Below are positions 12,950-26,093 of a stretch of DNA of 64,000 nt, piece by piece. Positions within the stretch are counted from its first letter, which is position 1. Each line of letters begins with the position of its first letter. Origin of the DNA: Auanema rhodensis (Eukaryota > Nematoda > Chromadorea > Rhabditida > Rhabditidae); the NCBI GenBank assembly GCA_964057225.1, contig OZ059898.1:15105267-15169266 (forward strand), read 5' to 3'. Under the pieces are notes generated by a model, which saw only the letters and a list, made by a program, of their open reading frames with translations, searched no databases and was not told where the DNA came from. Made by a program: the position numbers and the translations under genes.

Positions 12950-14851
12950 TTAATCTTCTTCCATGACGCTTCCGAACCAATCGCCGACAGCGGTATTATC
13001 GGCTCGACTTTTAACAATAAAAGGTTGTTGCTGAAAAAATAAAAATTATAGTTTTCTTGAAATATATGAAAAACTACCAATAATTCCTTGTATTTTGGTC
13101 TCTGTTTGACATCTTTGGTTAAACAGAGATTGACAAAACTACAGAAATCCGGTGAAAAGTCAGAACTAAGTGAGGGAGGTTCTGAATCGATGATCTTGGT
13201 GAGCATTTCGAATTCATTACCAGTATATGGGTATCTGAAAAATCAGATATCAGTATCAAAATGTAAGCATAAGCTTACGATCCAGTAGCTAACTCAACTA
13301 AAGTTATTCCGAGTGACCAAACATCTGAGCGGATGTCGTAATCCGGACTGCCCTAAAAAAGAAACAATAAGTGATTTTAAGTATTATAAGTTGGATACGT
13401 TGGATAAGCGCTCGGGGGCCATATAAGGAGGACATCCTTTTCTGGAGTATGCTCGAGATTCGACAAGCTGCCCACTAAAAATTTATATAAAACTAAAGAA
13501 CTTAATGAAAGACTAAACCTAATTCCAAAATCACAAAGTTTAATTATACCATTCCAATCAATAAGTATATTAGAAGGCTTCACATCACGATGAATTACAT
13601 TCTAAAATATGTTTTAAATAATATAAGAAATTCAATTTTTAGAAATATTACATGTTTATCTTTAAGATAATCTAGGGCGCTCAGAATGCTCACGGCCATC
13701 TTTCCAATAACTTTTTCAGGAATTCCTCTCTTTATTTTCTTAAGTAAACGATCCAAACATGTTGCCATGAGCTCCATACATACATATACTTGGTGCTGAA
13801 ATGAGGTTAAAGGAATAAGAAAGTAGCAAGTTGTAGAATCATACCTCATGAATGAAATATCCGTAACATAGTACTATATTTGGGCAGTCTCCAGTTTTCG
13901 TTACAACATCTAAATCCATAATAATTCTCCTATTCTCTTCGGGATTATTAGTTCGGACCATATGCTTTAAAAAAATCTGTCATAAGTATTCTCTAACTAG
14001 AACAAGCTCACCTTAACAGCCATTAATACATCGCCTAACTTATACTTAGAGACTTGCCCACAACTACCATTACCCAATTCTGATACAAAAACAAGTTCAT
14101 TAAAATTTAGTACGCGAGTATGGCCTGAAATCAAATAACTGAGAAGCATTTTCATTTTAAAAATTCAAACCTTTGATTGTTAGTATTCCAGAGTTCCCTT
14201 TTACAGCTTGATAGCGTTGCTCAATTTCCTGAATCTCCTCATTGCGGGGATCTTGCAAATTCCGAAAATCCACTAAATAAAGATATCAAAATTAATAAAA
14301 GAATTATATTTGTAAAAAAAATTATAGTAATCTTACATCCTAGCTCTCTTCGCTGCATTGGACTAGTTCGGCAACCGATAGGTATATTATTAATCGGTAA
14401 CCGATGAGCTGGACTTGACTGTACAGAAGTCGAGTTCGCTAGAAACAAATTAGTAACAATACAGAAAAAATATTAAATATGATTACGGTTATTTTTTCTA
14501 GGATCTTGAGAAGCGCTCCGTCGAGGTGCAACGGTAGGTTCACTAAATCCAAACCTTAGCTGACGCCACTTGCGAATACGACTCTCAAATTCTGAAAACA
14601 AAACAAAATTATCAATGTAAAATTAAAATAACTAGAAAGAATAGAAATATTTCAATAAACATATATTCAATCAAACCCCTAGGACTTCAGCAGCACCCAC
14701 CTACCCCCCCCCCTATCCCCTCCTTCTCAGGGCTCGTTGTCAAGCATAAAAAATCGAAATACGCAGCAAGCCTCGTTAACATACATCACAGTGATTATCA
14801 CTCGAAAGAAAGCTAACCTCGAATTTTATTTTGAATAGTAGCATTGTCCAT
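12950..14851 (-). CDS. MKK7-type dual-specificity MAP kinase kinase
   Basis: Protein kinase that would phosphorylate a JNK-type MAP kinase on Thr and Tyr in the activation loop, in the cytoplasm. Spliced exons read, in order: an N-terminal exon starting [11 protein letters not shown] (start at 14851); a basic segment; a P-loop read as [10 protein letters not shown]; the VAIK-type lysine in LMAVKHM; the hinge YVCMELMA; the catalytic loop [27 protein letters not shown], with Ser/Ser where MKK7 has Ser/Thr; [29 protein letters not shown]; and the C-terminal [16 protein letters not shown]. The tail ends WFGSVMEED, similar to the MKK7 C-terminus WFKDVMAK. Introns are about 40-60 nt except the first. 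Known families in C. elegans are mek-1 and jkk-1, and I cannot decide between them. A poly-C tract lies in the first intron near 14,703. The family assignment is strong; the N-terminal exon is inferred. Confidence 0.88.
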
Positions 14852-15524
14852 GAACATATAAGATTGGAAGAGCAGGCTCAGTGGTCCAGCTCTTGCTGCC
14901 TTCGCCTATTGCCTTCCTTCATATCGATCGTGTCCCCCCCCCCACTATTCCCAGCATCCCATTTACATGAAACGCTTCCTACTAAGAGCAGAGACAGAGA
15001 AACGGATGACAGCTGAAGAAAGTGAGCATGACCTCCCAGTTCTAGATTTAGATTATTCATATTCCATTTGCAACATGATTGATTTCGTACAATTTGAAGC
15101 AATTTGTTCTATATCCGTGCTACTCTCGCAAGCTATTGGAAAGGGATGGATAGTGAAATAGTAGCTGTTGCATTTCAATAAATGCCTGCTTGTCTCGTAT
15201 ATATTCATAATTTGAGCTACTTTTAAGCAGAAAAGAACGTATAAAACTGAAAATGCAATGAACAAACGCAAAAAGGTCAAAGTACTTAGAGAAACCCATA
15301 CGTGCCAAAATTAAGAACAAGATTTCGAACGATCTACTGGCGTGATGGTGTTTTTGTGAAAAACAAAAAGATGAGAAGGTAAGGTAAACAAGAAACATAT
15401 TTTTTGCTAATCAATAGGTAAAAATGGCAAAAAAACCACATCACAACAGAAAAAAACACATTATTTTTCATTTATTTAACATAAAATCTATATTCATTCC
15501 ATGAGATTTGTTAAAAAATATTTT
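14852..15524. other. Intergenic, nothing recognised
   Basis: Spacer between the 5' end of the MKK7-type gene and the 3' end of the TIM14 gene, both on the minus strand. It contains a C-run near 14,934. Open frames on either strand show no family resemblance. At about 670 bp it is too wide to suggest an operon between the two genes. Confidence 0.6.
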
Positions 15525-15991
15525 CTATTTGTTTCCTGATTCTAGAAGATCTTTGGCTTCGTTTATCTTGGCAGCTAAGTAAGGAGATCCACCTAAAATT
15601 TGAAGTAAAAGTAAGTAAAAACAGATTGAAAATTTACCTCTATCAGGGTGATTAATAATCATAATTTTTTTGTGAGCATCTTTGATTTTATTTGGCTTTG
15701 CTGTTGCTGGAACTCCCAAAATCATAGCAGCTTCACTTCTAGACATTTTTTGTTCAAATCCTCCTCTATGAAATTTTTCAAACTGAATGTTAATATATGA
15801 ATTTAACTAGTTTCATGATGAGATACCGCTCCACCGGGAACAGCTTCTAAAGCTTTCTTTAGTGCAGCTTGATTTCTCATAGCATATCGGGCTCCAAAAC
15901 CAATGGCTGCCATTCCCAAACCGGCCATAACAAGTCCTCCCGTCTAAAATCCGAAAGAATGATAGAAGAAGAAAAAAGAACACCTAACCAT
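15525..15991 (-). CDS. dnj-21: TIM14/Pam18, mitochondrial import J-protein (DNAJC19 / dnj-21 type)
   Basis: Subunit of the presequence translocase motor at the mitochondrial inner membrane. Its J domain stimulates mtHsp70 during matrix import. The spliced protein begins [20 protein letters not shown], a short N-terminus with one transmembrane segment, then [20 protein letters not shown], then the J domain with an intact HPD motif (HPDRGG) and [20 protein letters not shown] at the end. Size is about 112 residues, matching the family. The start ATG (15989-15991) is separated from the second codon by a 45-nt intron (15944-15988), which is why the N-terminus is easily missed. An upstream acceptor-like TATTTTAG suggests a short 5' UTR exon or a trans-splice site. 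It is divergent from KIN17, with about 500 bp between the starts. Confidence 0.92.
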
Positions 15992-16493
15992 TTTGAATGA
16001 ATTATAAGCTTGGCAGCAGCGACAGGATCTAAGGCTTGTTTACCAACAACTCTATGAACTAAGTCTAAAATATATGATGCAATCGAAAAGAAAAATTTAA
16101 TAGATTTAAACAAATTATTTAAACAAGAAATTCATCAAATAACTGAAATTTTAATGAGTATCAAGCATGATTAAGCAATGTTCTTAAAGCGAAAATGTAG
16201 TTGTGCTACAACTGATATTATTGATTAGTTATAGATTATTTTAATTTAGAATGATTTGAACATTAAATTTATAGATAATTCAGAAATAAAAGTAAAATAT
16301 GGCTAAGAGGCTCAAACATTGTCCCCGATCACTGTACGTTACAAAAATACGTGATCGTCTTTTCGAAAACGTCCATTTTTTTTATGTATTTGTTAGCTTT
16401 AAATTTTTTTAACTTAATATGTCTTACATTTTGCACTTTCTATGATGTAATACGAAAACAGCCAAGCTATTTTTGTTACAGCTATTTCACAAT
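15992..16493. promoter_or_regulatory. Shared divergent promoter region (TIM14 / KIN17)
   Basis: About 500 bp between two divergently transcribed housekeeping genes. Very AT-rich. No specific factor site is recognised. Acceptor-like sequences close to both starts (TTTTAG on the minus side, TTACAG on the plus side) fit 5' UTR splicing or leader trans-splicing. Confidence 0.45.
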
Positions 16494-18282
16494 ATGGGAA
16501 AACATGAAAAAGGCTCATCAAAAGATTTGTCGAACCGTTCTAAGTCCCGCGGACTTCAAAAATTAAGATGGTAAGAGCTCAAGATATAACTTAAGCCATC
16601 GGCTTTTTAAGGTATTGTGAAATGTGTAAGAAGCAATGTAGAGATGCCAATGGATATAAATGTCACTTGACTTCAGAATCTCATCAGCGTCAACTATTAT
16701 TGGTAGCCGAAGACACAGATGCCTATATTAGGCAATTCAGTAGGGAATTTGAAGAACGATTCATTTTTGTAAGTTTTCTATTTTTATGATTCCAATCTCA
16801 ACCTTATAGGTACTCAAAAATTCCTATGGTTGTCGTAGAGTTCGTGCCAACGAAGTTTATCAAGACTATATTAAGGATAAGGTAAAATATAATTTATAAA
16901 ATGTTGTTAAAGCGAGTGCTTTAGGACCACACTCACATGAATGCTACCCGCTGGCATTCGTTGACAGGGTTTATTCACTATTTAGCAGAGACTGGAAAAG
17001 TTAAAATTGACAAAGATGAAGAGAAAGGTAATGCTCTAGTATCCTTCTTTAAACTTAGCTTTGTCCCAGGTGTTTGGTATGTTCAATACATTGATCAGGA
17101 AGCTGTTGTTCGCAAACAGGAAGAAGAACGAAAAGTGAAGGCTGAAAAAAGTGACGAAGATCGCCAATTACAAATGATTAATGAAAGAGTACAGAGGTAA
17201 AAATCTAAAGAGCAACCTTAGGAAACTTGATTCCATTTCAGAGCTCTTGATCAACAGCCTGATATAGATACCTACCAACCTACAGAACTCATTCGCAATG
17301 ACGAAGAGAAAATATCGTTGAATATTAATTTTAATAAGAAACCCAACTTAGAAGTAAGTTATAGCATAATATGCTATGAAATACTTTATATTTTAGGATT
17401 TGAATAAGCCTTCTTTATCATCAATAAATGTTTTTGGAAAGAAAGCTGATGTGAAGAAAGAAGAGCCAGGTTCCGGTGATGAAAGTGCTCATAAGTGAGT
17501 AAACTTTTTAAAAACGCACGTATTTTTCTTATTATAGAGATAGAAAACACTCCTCTGATAAGGATCGACATAGAGAACGCGAAGACGAAAAATCGTTAAA
17601 AAGAGAACGGAGCAGAAGTCCATATGATAGACATGAGCGAAAAGGTATATTGATATTCTGTTTTTAAATTTTGAATGTATTTGAAAAAGCCCTTTTTAGA
17701 TGATAAAAAGAAGTTTGGTAAAGGGACCAAACGATCAGCATTAGATGATATCAGAGCAATGAATGAAAGGATTAAAGAAAGGAATAATAGGAAAGATCAT
17801 TGGCTTCACGAAGGAATTGTTGTAAAGGTATTTTGCATGTGCTTATTTGATTTTTATCTTTTGTTATCCTTTAGATTATTACTAAGAAACTTGGTGACGA
17901 TTTCTATAAAGCTAAAGGAGTTGTTAAAAGTCTTGCTGATCAATATACCGGAAACATTAAGCTTTCTGATGGTAATGTTTGAAAAATCAAAATCATATGT
18001 GAACGTTTTGTTTTGAAGGCGTTGTAGTCAAACTAGATCAAACTCATGTAGAAACTGTTATACCCCAGGTCGGTAGGAGTATGTTGATTGTTAATGGAGC
18101 TTACAGGGGCCAAAAGGCGGTATGGACACTTGATATTACTATGTGTATTATATTATTCTGTTTTTCAGACATTGGAAGCAATAGATGAGAAAAAATTTTC
18201 TTTGAATCTCAGGATAAACTCTGGTGTTTTGAACGGACGAGAACTAACTGTTCCTTACGAGGATGCTTCCAAACTTGCTTAA
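16494..18282 (+). CDS. KIN17-like DNA/RNA-binding protein
   Basis: Nuclear protein associated with DNA replication and repair and with the spliceosome. The start at 16494 gives MGKHEKGSSKDLSNRSKSRG, then RWYCEMCKKQCRDANGYKCH, a C2H2 zinc finger closed by the second His in SESH. The conserved winged-helix region follows (HTHMNATRWHSLTGFIHYLA and VWYVQYIDQEA), then a long charged Arg/Lys/Glu middle, and a C-terminal tandem SH3-like/KOW part ending SLNLRINSG...YEDASKLA. The KOW segment MLIVNGAYRGQKATLEAI is visible. At least eight short introns are present. The first (16571-16611, 41 nt) ends in AAG rather than CAG and restores the conserved Trp codon. A TTACAG acceptor lies 12 nt before the ATG. 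Probable first gene of an operon with PIN4 (117 nt downstream). C. elegans homologue: dxbp-1. Confidence 0.92.
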
Positions 18283-18399
18283 TATTATATTTTGTACATA
18301 AATATTTTCAATTACTACTAGCTTTTTACGTTTATAATTGGTTTATCCGTTACTTACCTCTAATTCGTGTTTAAAGTGGATCTAATCTTGCTTAACTAG

Positions 18400-18860
18400 A
18401 TGCCACCTAAAAACCAGAAAGGAGGAGCTAAATCTGGAGGTGGTAAGGAAGAACCTGCCAAAAAAGAAGCTAAAGGGGGTACTGCTGTTAAAGTTCGTCA
18501 TATCCTTTGTGAGAAACAGGTTCGATATAAACTTATCTTTTTTTAATATCGACAAACTAGGGTAAAGCCTTGGAAGCTATGGAAAAGTTGAAAGCTGGAA
18601 TGAAGTTTAACGAGGTTGCTGCTCAATACAGTGAAGACAAAGCTCGTTCTGGAGTAAATCTTTATTCATCTATCACTGACATAATAATCAATTGTATCTA
18701 GGGAGATCTTGGTTGGATGATAAGAGGCTCAATGGTTGGCCCATTCCAAGACGCTGCTTTTGATTTGCCAAAAAGCACTGTAGACAAGCCAATCTACACG
18801 GACCCTCCGGTAAAGACGAAGTTCGGTTATCATATAATCATGGTGGAAGGAAAGAAATAG
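18400..18860 (+). CDS. pinn-4: Parvulin-type peptidyl-prolyl isomerase PIN4
   Basis: Small rotamase that catalyses cis-trans isomerisation of peptidyl-prolyl bonds, associated with ribosome biogenesis and chromatin in other animals. The protein starts [18 protein letters not shown], the basic Gly/Lys-rich tail typical of PIN4. It continues with the parvulin core: [59 protein letters not shown], and the last strand [12 protein letters not shown]. Two short introns (after EKQ, and within SGG). Size is about 125 residues, close to human PIN4. It lacks a WW domain, so it is not PIN1. The ATG directly follows a TAG acceptor, suggesting trans-splicing to the start codon. Confidence 0.94.
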
Positions 18861-19280
18861 CCCGTTAATTATGATTATTACGACTTAATCTAACTACTCC
18901 GACATAAATATTTTTTCCGTATTTAGTTGTGTAATAGCGTATCGAAATGCACCATCTATGATATAATCCATATATTTGGAGAACATAGGCAAAACATGTA
19001 CGGATTGAGTCACTTTGTCTTGGACAAGATGGTTAAAATGATAGAAACTAAATGAGCTAACAAAGAAACACCGTACAAAGAAGAGTAATCTTCATGAAAG
19101 ATTATTCTGAGGTGGATACAAGATTGAGGTATGTATCAAGAACATGATATACACTCTATATCTAACGATTATCTATAGCTTTAAATTTAATTATATATAT
19201 TATATATAAATATGTATAAGGACTTTAAATAAATACTACCGTGGGGCAAGCAGTTGGCCACATCAACGGTTATACAAAAC
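18861..19280. other. Convergent 3' spacer, nothing recognised
   Basis: Spacer between the 3' ends of PIN4 (+) and the GPALPP1-like gene (-). AT-rich, with AATAAA-type motifs on both strands that could serve as polyadenylation signals. No gene seen. Confidence 0.6.
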
Positions 19281-21587
19281 TCATAGGAATTTCTGGTTAA
19301 AACTGTTGCCGAATCTGGAGCTCAGTTGACCACATCTCTCCTGAAAATAATATATTTATTTTAAAGCACTATGGTAAAGTACAAACCTTCAATTCAGCAG
19401 CAGAAGAACTCTTGAAGCCTCGAACTTCCATATCTTTCTCACGATCAAATGCTTTACGTTCTCCAGTGGAAGAGCTCTAAACAAAGACACATTTCCGAAA
19501 AAGAGAAAACTAATGTTACCTGGCCAGACTCAGATTTCTTTTTACGTTGATGCGAATCTAATAAAGCTTCTGACCGGTTTGACTAAAATGATCAGATATA
19601 TAGTCAAATATGATTGTAATAAATGAAGACTTACACTATATTGTTGAGCAATGCGTTCTTGTTCATAATCTCTAGCATGTTGAGCGGAAGACTCAAGATT
19701 TTGACTATTTGATTGAGAAGAACTTTCTCCTCTCTAAAAAACAAAAATAATGATTATGTACTATTAAAATACCGCATACCTCCAGTCTTCTTCTCTTCTG
19801 CTCAGGTGTTTCTGTCCAACTACTATCTTTTTCAGCATTAACTGAGCTCTTGCTGAACGTTCTGGCACCAAGGCCATAATTTGTTAGCTTTTTGGGCAGT
19901 TGTGTCATCCACTCCTCTCTTTTATTGGTGTTCTATAGAAAATAAAAAAATTACTACCACATTTTCTTTAAACCTGTTCTTTTTGTTTTTCTAATAGAAG
20001 TCTTCGAACAGCGTATTCTTCTGCTGCTTTTTCTTCATCTTGACTAGTAGGCAGAGTAGGACCAATTATCTGAAATTTTTTTATTACAAGTGAAAAACAA
20101 GCTAAGCAACCTCCTCATCATCTTCCTCTTCCTCTTCTTCGCAAGGTATCTCAGGGGGAATACTTTCCTCACGAGAGTTTTCGGGTGGTGGCGGAGCAGG
20201 ACCATATATATCCTGATCGATTTCTTGATTAACTATAGGCCCCTCCATAGGAAGTACATCTGGTGGTAATGCTGGGCCTATAACAGGTTCTCCCTGAGCA
20301 GGAGGCATAGCTGGACCAATTTGTCGGGGTATTGACGGCCCAATAACAAATAGGTCGTTTTCGCTAACAGGAGAAGAAGGAACATCCCTGGACGAGGAAG
20401 AGCCTCCACCATTTGAAGAAGAACTAGCCATTTCAGCAGGATGTGAAGATTCCATTGCTCTCATGTTAGATGGTAATGAGGGTCCTATTGTTCCCGAGCT
20501 GGATTGGGATGAAGGTCCGATAGGGCCAATGCTAGATGGTAACGAAGGACCAATATTAGCTGGAAGAGTTGGCCCCAATCCTGACGGTAAGGTGGGGCCG
20601 ATATGACTAATAGGAAGAGATGGGCCAATTCCTTGAGTGGGCAATGAAGGCCCAATAGAAGCAGAAGGCATTCTAGGACCAACTTCCCGAGGTAGTACAA
20701 CATCTAAATCAGCAGGAGAAACATTGCCCTGTGACGAAGTTCCAGAAACTGAAGGTACTCCAGGATCAACAACCCTGGCTATAACAGGACAATTATCACG
20801 AGAAGAAATTGAAGAATTATTTCTGGATGAAGTTGGCTCAGGTGGGGGCAAAGAGAAAGAATCTTAATTGCTTAGTATTAGGAATTTATTTTATAGTCAC
20901 ACGTACTTGTTGAATTACTACGCCCCCTTAATTCATCATCTGGTAAAGAAGGAGCTTGTACACTATTTAAATGATTTAGTCTGCAAATTTCAAAAATATT
21001 TATTGTTCGTAAAGTATAACAAACCTAGAGGGTCCTGACGCATTCAGGTCCGGAACTTGGGGATTGAAAGATGGATGTCTATTTAAAGACCGTGTGGAAA
21101 ATGTAGGTAAGACAGGTCCTTAAACACACGTAATACTTAAGATAGAAACAAAAATTAAACCTATTTGGGAAGAAGACATATCAGGATCTTCAGGATCACA
21201 AGACGGGTCATCGGGAGCAGCATCATCTGGAACCCAAAACCCACTACTAGGTACGGGTGGAACTACATTATTGAAGGAAGGATCATTTAATCCTGGCAAA
21301 CGGTCATTGGAATCCTGATTCTAATGAAAAAATGAGCAAAAAAACAAGAAATTGGCTAATTTACCCCTGAGCCTCGTGCGTTGGAAGAGCATGGCTCCTC
21401 GACCGAAAAGGGTGAAGAGGATGGCCCTGGAACAGGATCTTCTGCAAATTTCTCCAATTTTTACCTTCTACAAAAAAATCAAACCTGAGACATCTTCTTG
21501 TCCTTGTGGATCTTCATTATAATCCAGTTCTTCATTGGCGTCAAATTCATCCCAATTTGGTAACATGTCTGGGTCTCTTTGAGACAT
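19281..21587 (-). CDS. GPALPP1-like protein (GPALPP motif, DUF3752)
   Basis: Orthologue of human GPALPP1, a nuclear protein of poorly known function. The start at 21587 (MSQRDPDMLPNWDEFDANEE) directly follows a TTTTCAG acceptor. The middle exon (about 20102-20860) carries about ten GP-x-(L/I/M)-P repeats such as IGPSLP, IGPTLP, IGPALPP and YGPAPPPP, a poly-Ser stretch, and an acidic run ending EEEEEEDDEEVA. Next exons give IIGPTLPTSQ and a charged helix. The conserved C-terminal core follows: MTQLPKKLTNYGLGARTFSK, DSSWTETPEQKRR, FDREKDMEVRGFKSSSAAEL and ERCGQLSSRFGNSF, which match the DUF3752 region. The repeat array looks longer than in the human protein as I remember it. Family assignment rests on the C-terminal core plus the motif array. 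Confidence 0.85.
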
Positions 21588-22607
21588 CTGAAAACAGGAG
21601 CATTCGAGAATCTATCACATCACCTGATAAGGAACAAAGAATAAAGGAAAGATTGAAAAGTTGCAATGAACGAAATGAAGATAATGAACTGGCTAGAAAA
21701 TGGCAAAACAGACAAAGTAATACAAAAAGAACAGTTCCAGTGACAAAAGGGAAAACCTAATATTTCGGCAATTAATTTCTCAGATTTGAATTCAATAAGA
21801 ACTTAAAATAATCACTTGCGTGTGAACAGAATAATTTAAAGCGTACAGCGTTGATAAGCGAATTATTGAAAACATTAGAAACAAAGTTAAATAATATTTT
21901 TATTAGAAAAATCGATCATTTTAACCACATTTGTAGAGATAGTGCGATAGTATTCAAAAAATACGTACTTTGACAACGAAAAAAAACAAGTTCAACATGA
22001 AGTCAAAATCAAGTTCAACATGAAGTTCTCGATCCTCATTCATTGAGAGAAAATTAGCTATTTATGATAGCAAGCAGCGCAGAAGTTCAAAAAGATCACA
22101 TCCTATAAGAACAGGAAAAAGTTGAACGGCTGCTGCGACATCGATCCCCGCTAGCTAATTCAGGAATCGATTGCAGCTCCTCATTTTTTTCTTTTTATAC
22201 ATAATTTTACGCATTAACTTAAGTTACCTATAGGAGAATATTTTGACTAAATTAAAATATACAAAATAACAAAAATAAAAAAACGCTACACGTGACGCGA
22301 ACGCGTCGCAGCCTGGTACGCAAAAAGAAACGCAAAATAGTGGTAAACATGCCCGTGCAAGTGTTACACATTCAACAACCGAACATGGGACTTCGTTTCA
22401 TTTTTCAGCTTACAAATTGAGTATCAAAAAGAATATAAACTGTTTGTGTTTGAATTATATAACAACTAAGGCTTATCAATATGCTAACGTGAATTAGACA
22501 ATGTTATCTACTCAATTTCCTTTGTTTGTTCCTTGTTCCTCTTGAAGCTTTGTATTGGAAGTGTTTTCTCAATAACTGATATATTTTCAGCACTTAGTGC
22601 CCCGGTT
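21588..22607. other. Divergent spacer between GPALPP1-like and MST kinase genes
   Basis: About 1 kb between divergent starts. An open frame on the plus strand (21590-21760) encodes a charged peptide (starting ENRSIRESITSPDKEQRIKE) preceded by an AAAACAG acceptor-like sequence. It has no recognised homology. The remainder is AT-rich. A TTTTCAG acceptor at 22584-22590 lies 17 nt before the kinase ATG. Confidence 0.5.
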
Positions 22608-24929
<2,322 letters not shown>

Positions 24930-25152
24930 CTAAATGCCATGTATATAGGGTCAATGGTGATTGGTACTACTCGTTTTTTTTAAATTTCTATTTCGTAACT
25001 TTTAAAGTTTTTTATGCTCATTTTAAATGTTATATCTCGCCAGAATTGTCAGGAACAACATGGTCTTTTCAACATACTTCAGTTGCAATACTATGTTTGT
25101 ATAATAAAACATTTATAAATAATAATGAATTACAATAAAAAAAATATTATGT

Positions 25153-25975
25153 TTATGCGAAGCTAGCATCCCCAGGATAAAAGCATTTAATGGAACGGTC
25201 TCCTGTTAAATATAATAGCTCTGTTTTCTGGAGACTTAGAGAGCAGCTCTTCGTGGTAACGTGAAGCTATAATACGAGAGTTAAGGTTTGTGGTGATTTA
25301 CCGGATAACCTTTCCAGTCACGTCTTTTCCGAATCCACCACCAATTAATTCAAGAGTAACATTTGTATCCGCGTATAGAGCCAGTTTTTTTAAAGTCTAT
25401 CAGAATGAGATAAGAGCTTATATATAAAATATTAGGCTACCTCGTTATTAATCGAACTTGAAACGTAGACTACGCCGTCTTTGGGAATTATACTCATCGC
25501 CTTATACACCATTTTTATAACGCTGGATGATGGGACACCTAGCCTTTCCCATAAACTTACGTCATCTAATATGACAACTTCAGGACAAGCCTCCTTTAAC
25601 GCAGCCTTAAACAACACCTTGACCAGAATAAACAGGGAAAGCGCTAACACTAATTAAGGTTTCTATTCCTTCAGATTCATCATTTAATAGAGAACCTATC
25701 TCCTTAATCTTTACAAGACTGGGATCCATTCTTATAGCAAACTTAGCAGCCATCAGCCTAATAATTTTTTAAAAATAGCACTACTACATCTTGTAGTCCC
25801 AATACCTATATTGCATATCTGATCGCCTTGAGGACAAGAGCAAAGCTCTCTTCTTTTGAGCGCATGCATGTGACAAGTAATGCAAATGAAGGAAAACGTC
25901 CGACGAGCTATCCTCAGCATACACGGCACACAGCCCGCTCGACGTTGAAGGGATTTTACTGAGTAATTGAAGCAT
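25153..25975 (-). CDS. Elongator complex protein 6 (ELP6) homologue
   Basis: Subunit of the Elp4-Elp5-Elp6 RecA-like ring of Elongator, needed for wobble-uridine modification of tRNA. The start at 25975 (MLQLLSKIPSTSSGLCAVYA) follows an acceptor-like TTTTAAG. The first exon continues SSDVFLHLHYLSHACAQKKR; the second gives KFAIRMDPSLVKIKEIGSLL. The third holds the family signature ACPEVVILDDVSLWERLGV, followed by SSSVIKMVYKA, and ELIGGGFGKDVTGKVIR, which resembles ATGFCRDVHGQLRI of human ELP6. The last exon ends TGDRSIKCFYPGDASFA, resembling QDKSVSFFAKGMSPAV. It lacks a Walker A motif, as ELP6 normally does. Joining exons 2 and 3 needs an unusually short intron (about 31 nt), and the last splice junction is uncertain. 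Likely downstream gene of an operon with RPL13A. Confidence 0.75.
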
Positions 25976-26093
25976 TCTTAAAACTGTATGAGTGCGAATA
26001 TACAAGACCCAATGTAACAGATACACCCCTGTTTCCACAGATAATAAATAAATCAACGTTTTTATATTATTTTCATAACAGCAACAAGAACAA

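Larger units (their letters stand above)
16494..18860 (+). other. Probable two-gene operon: KIN17 - PIN4
   Basis: The KIN17 stop (18280-18282) and PIN4 start (18400) are on the same strand, with 117 nt between them. An acceptor-like CTTAACTAG directly abuts the PIN4 ATG. Nematode operons typically have about 100-nt intercistronic gaps and a trans-splice acceptor before the downstream gene. The spacing and acceptor are seen; operon status is inferred. Confidence 0.6.
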
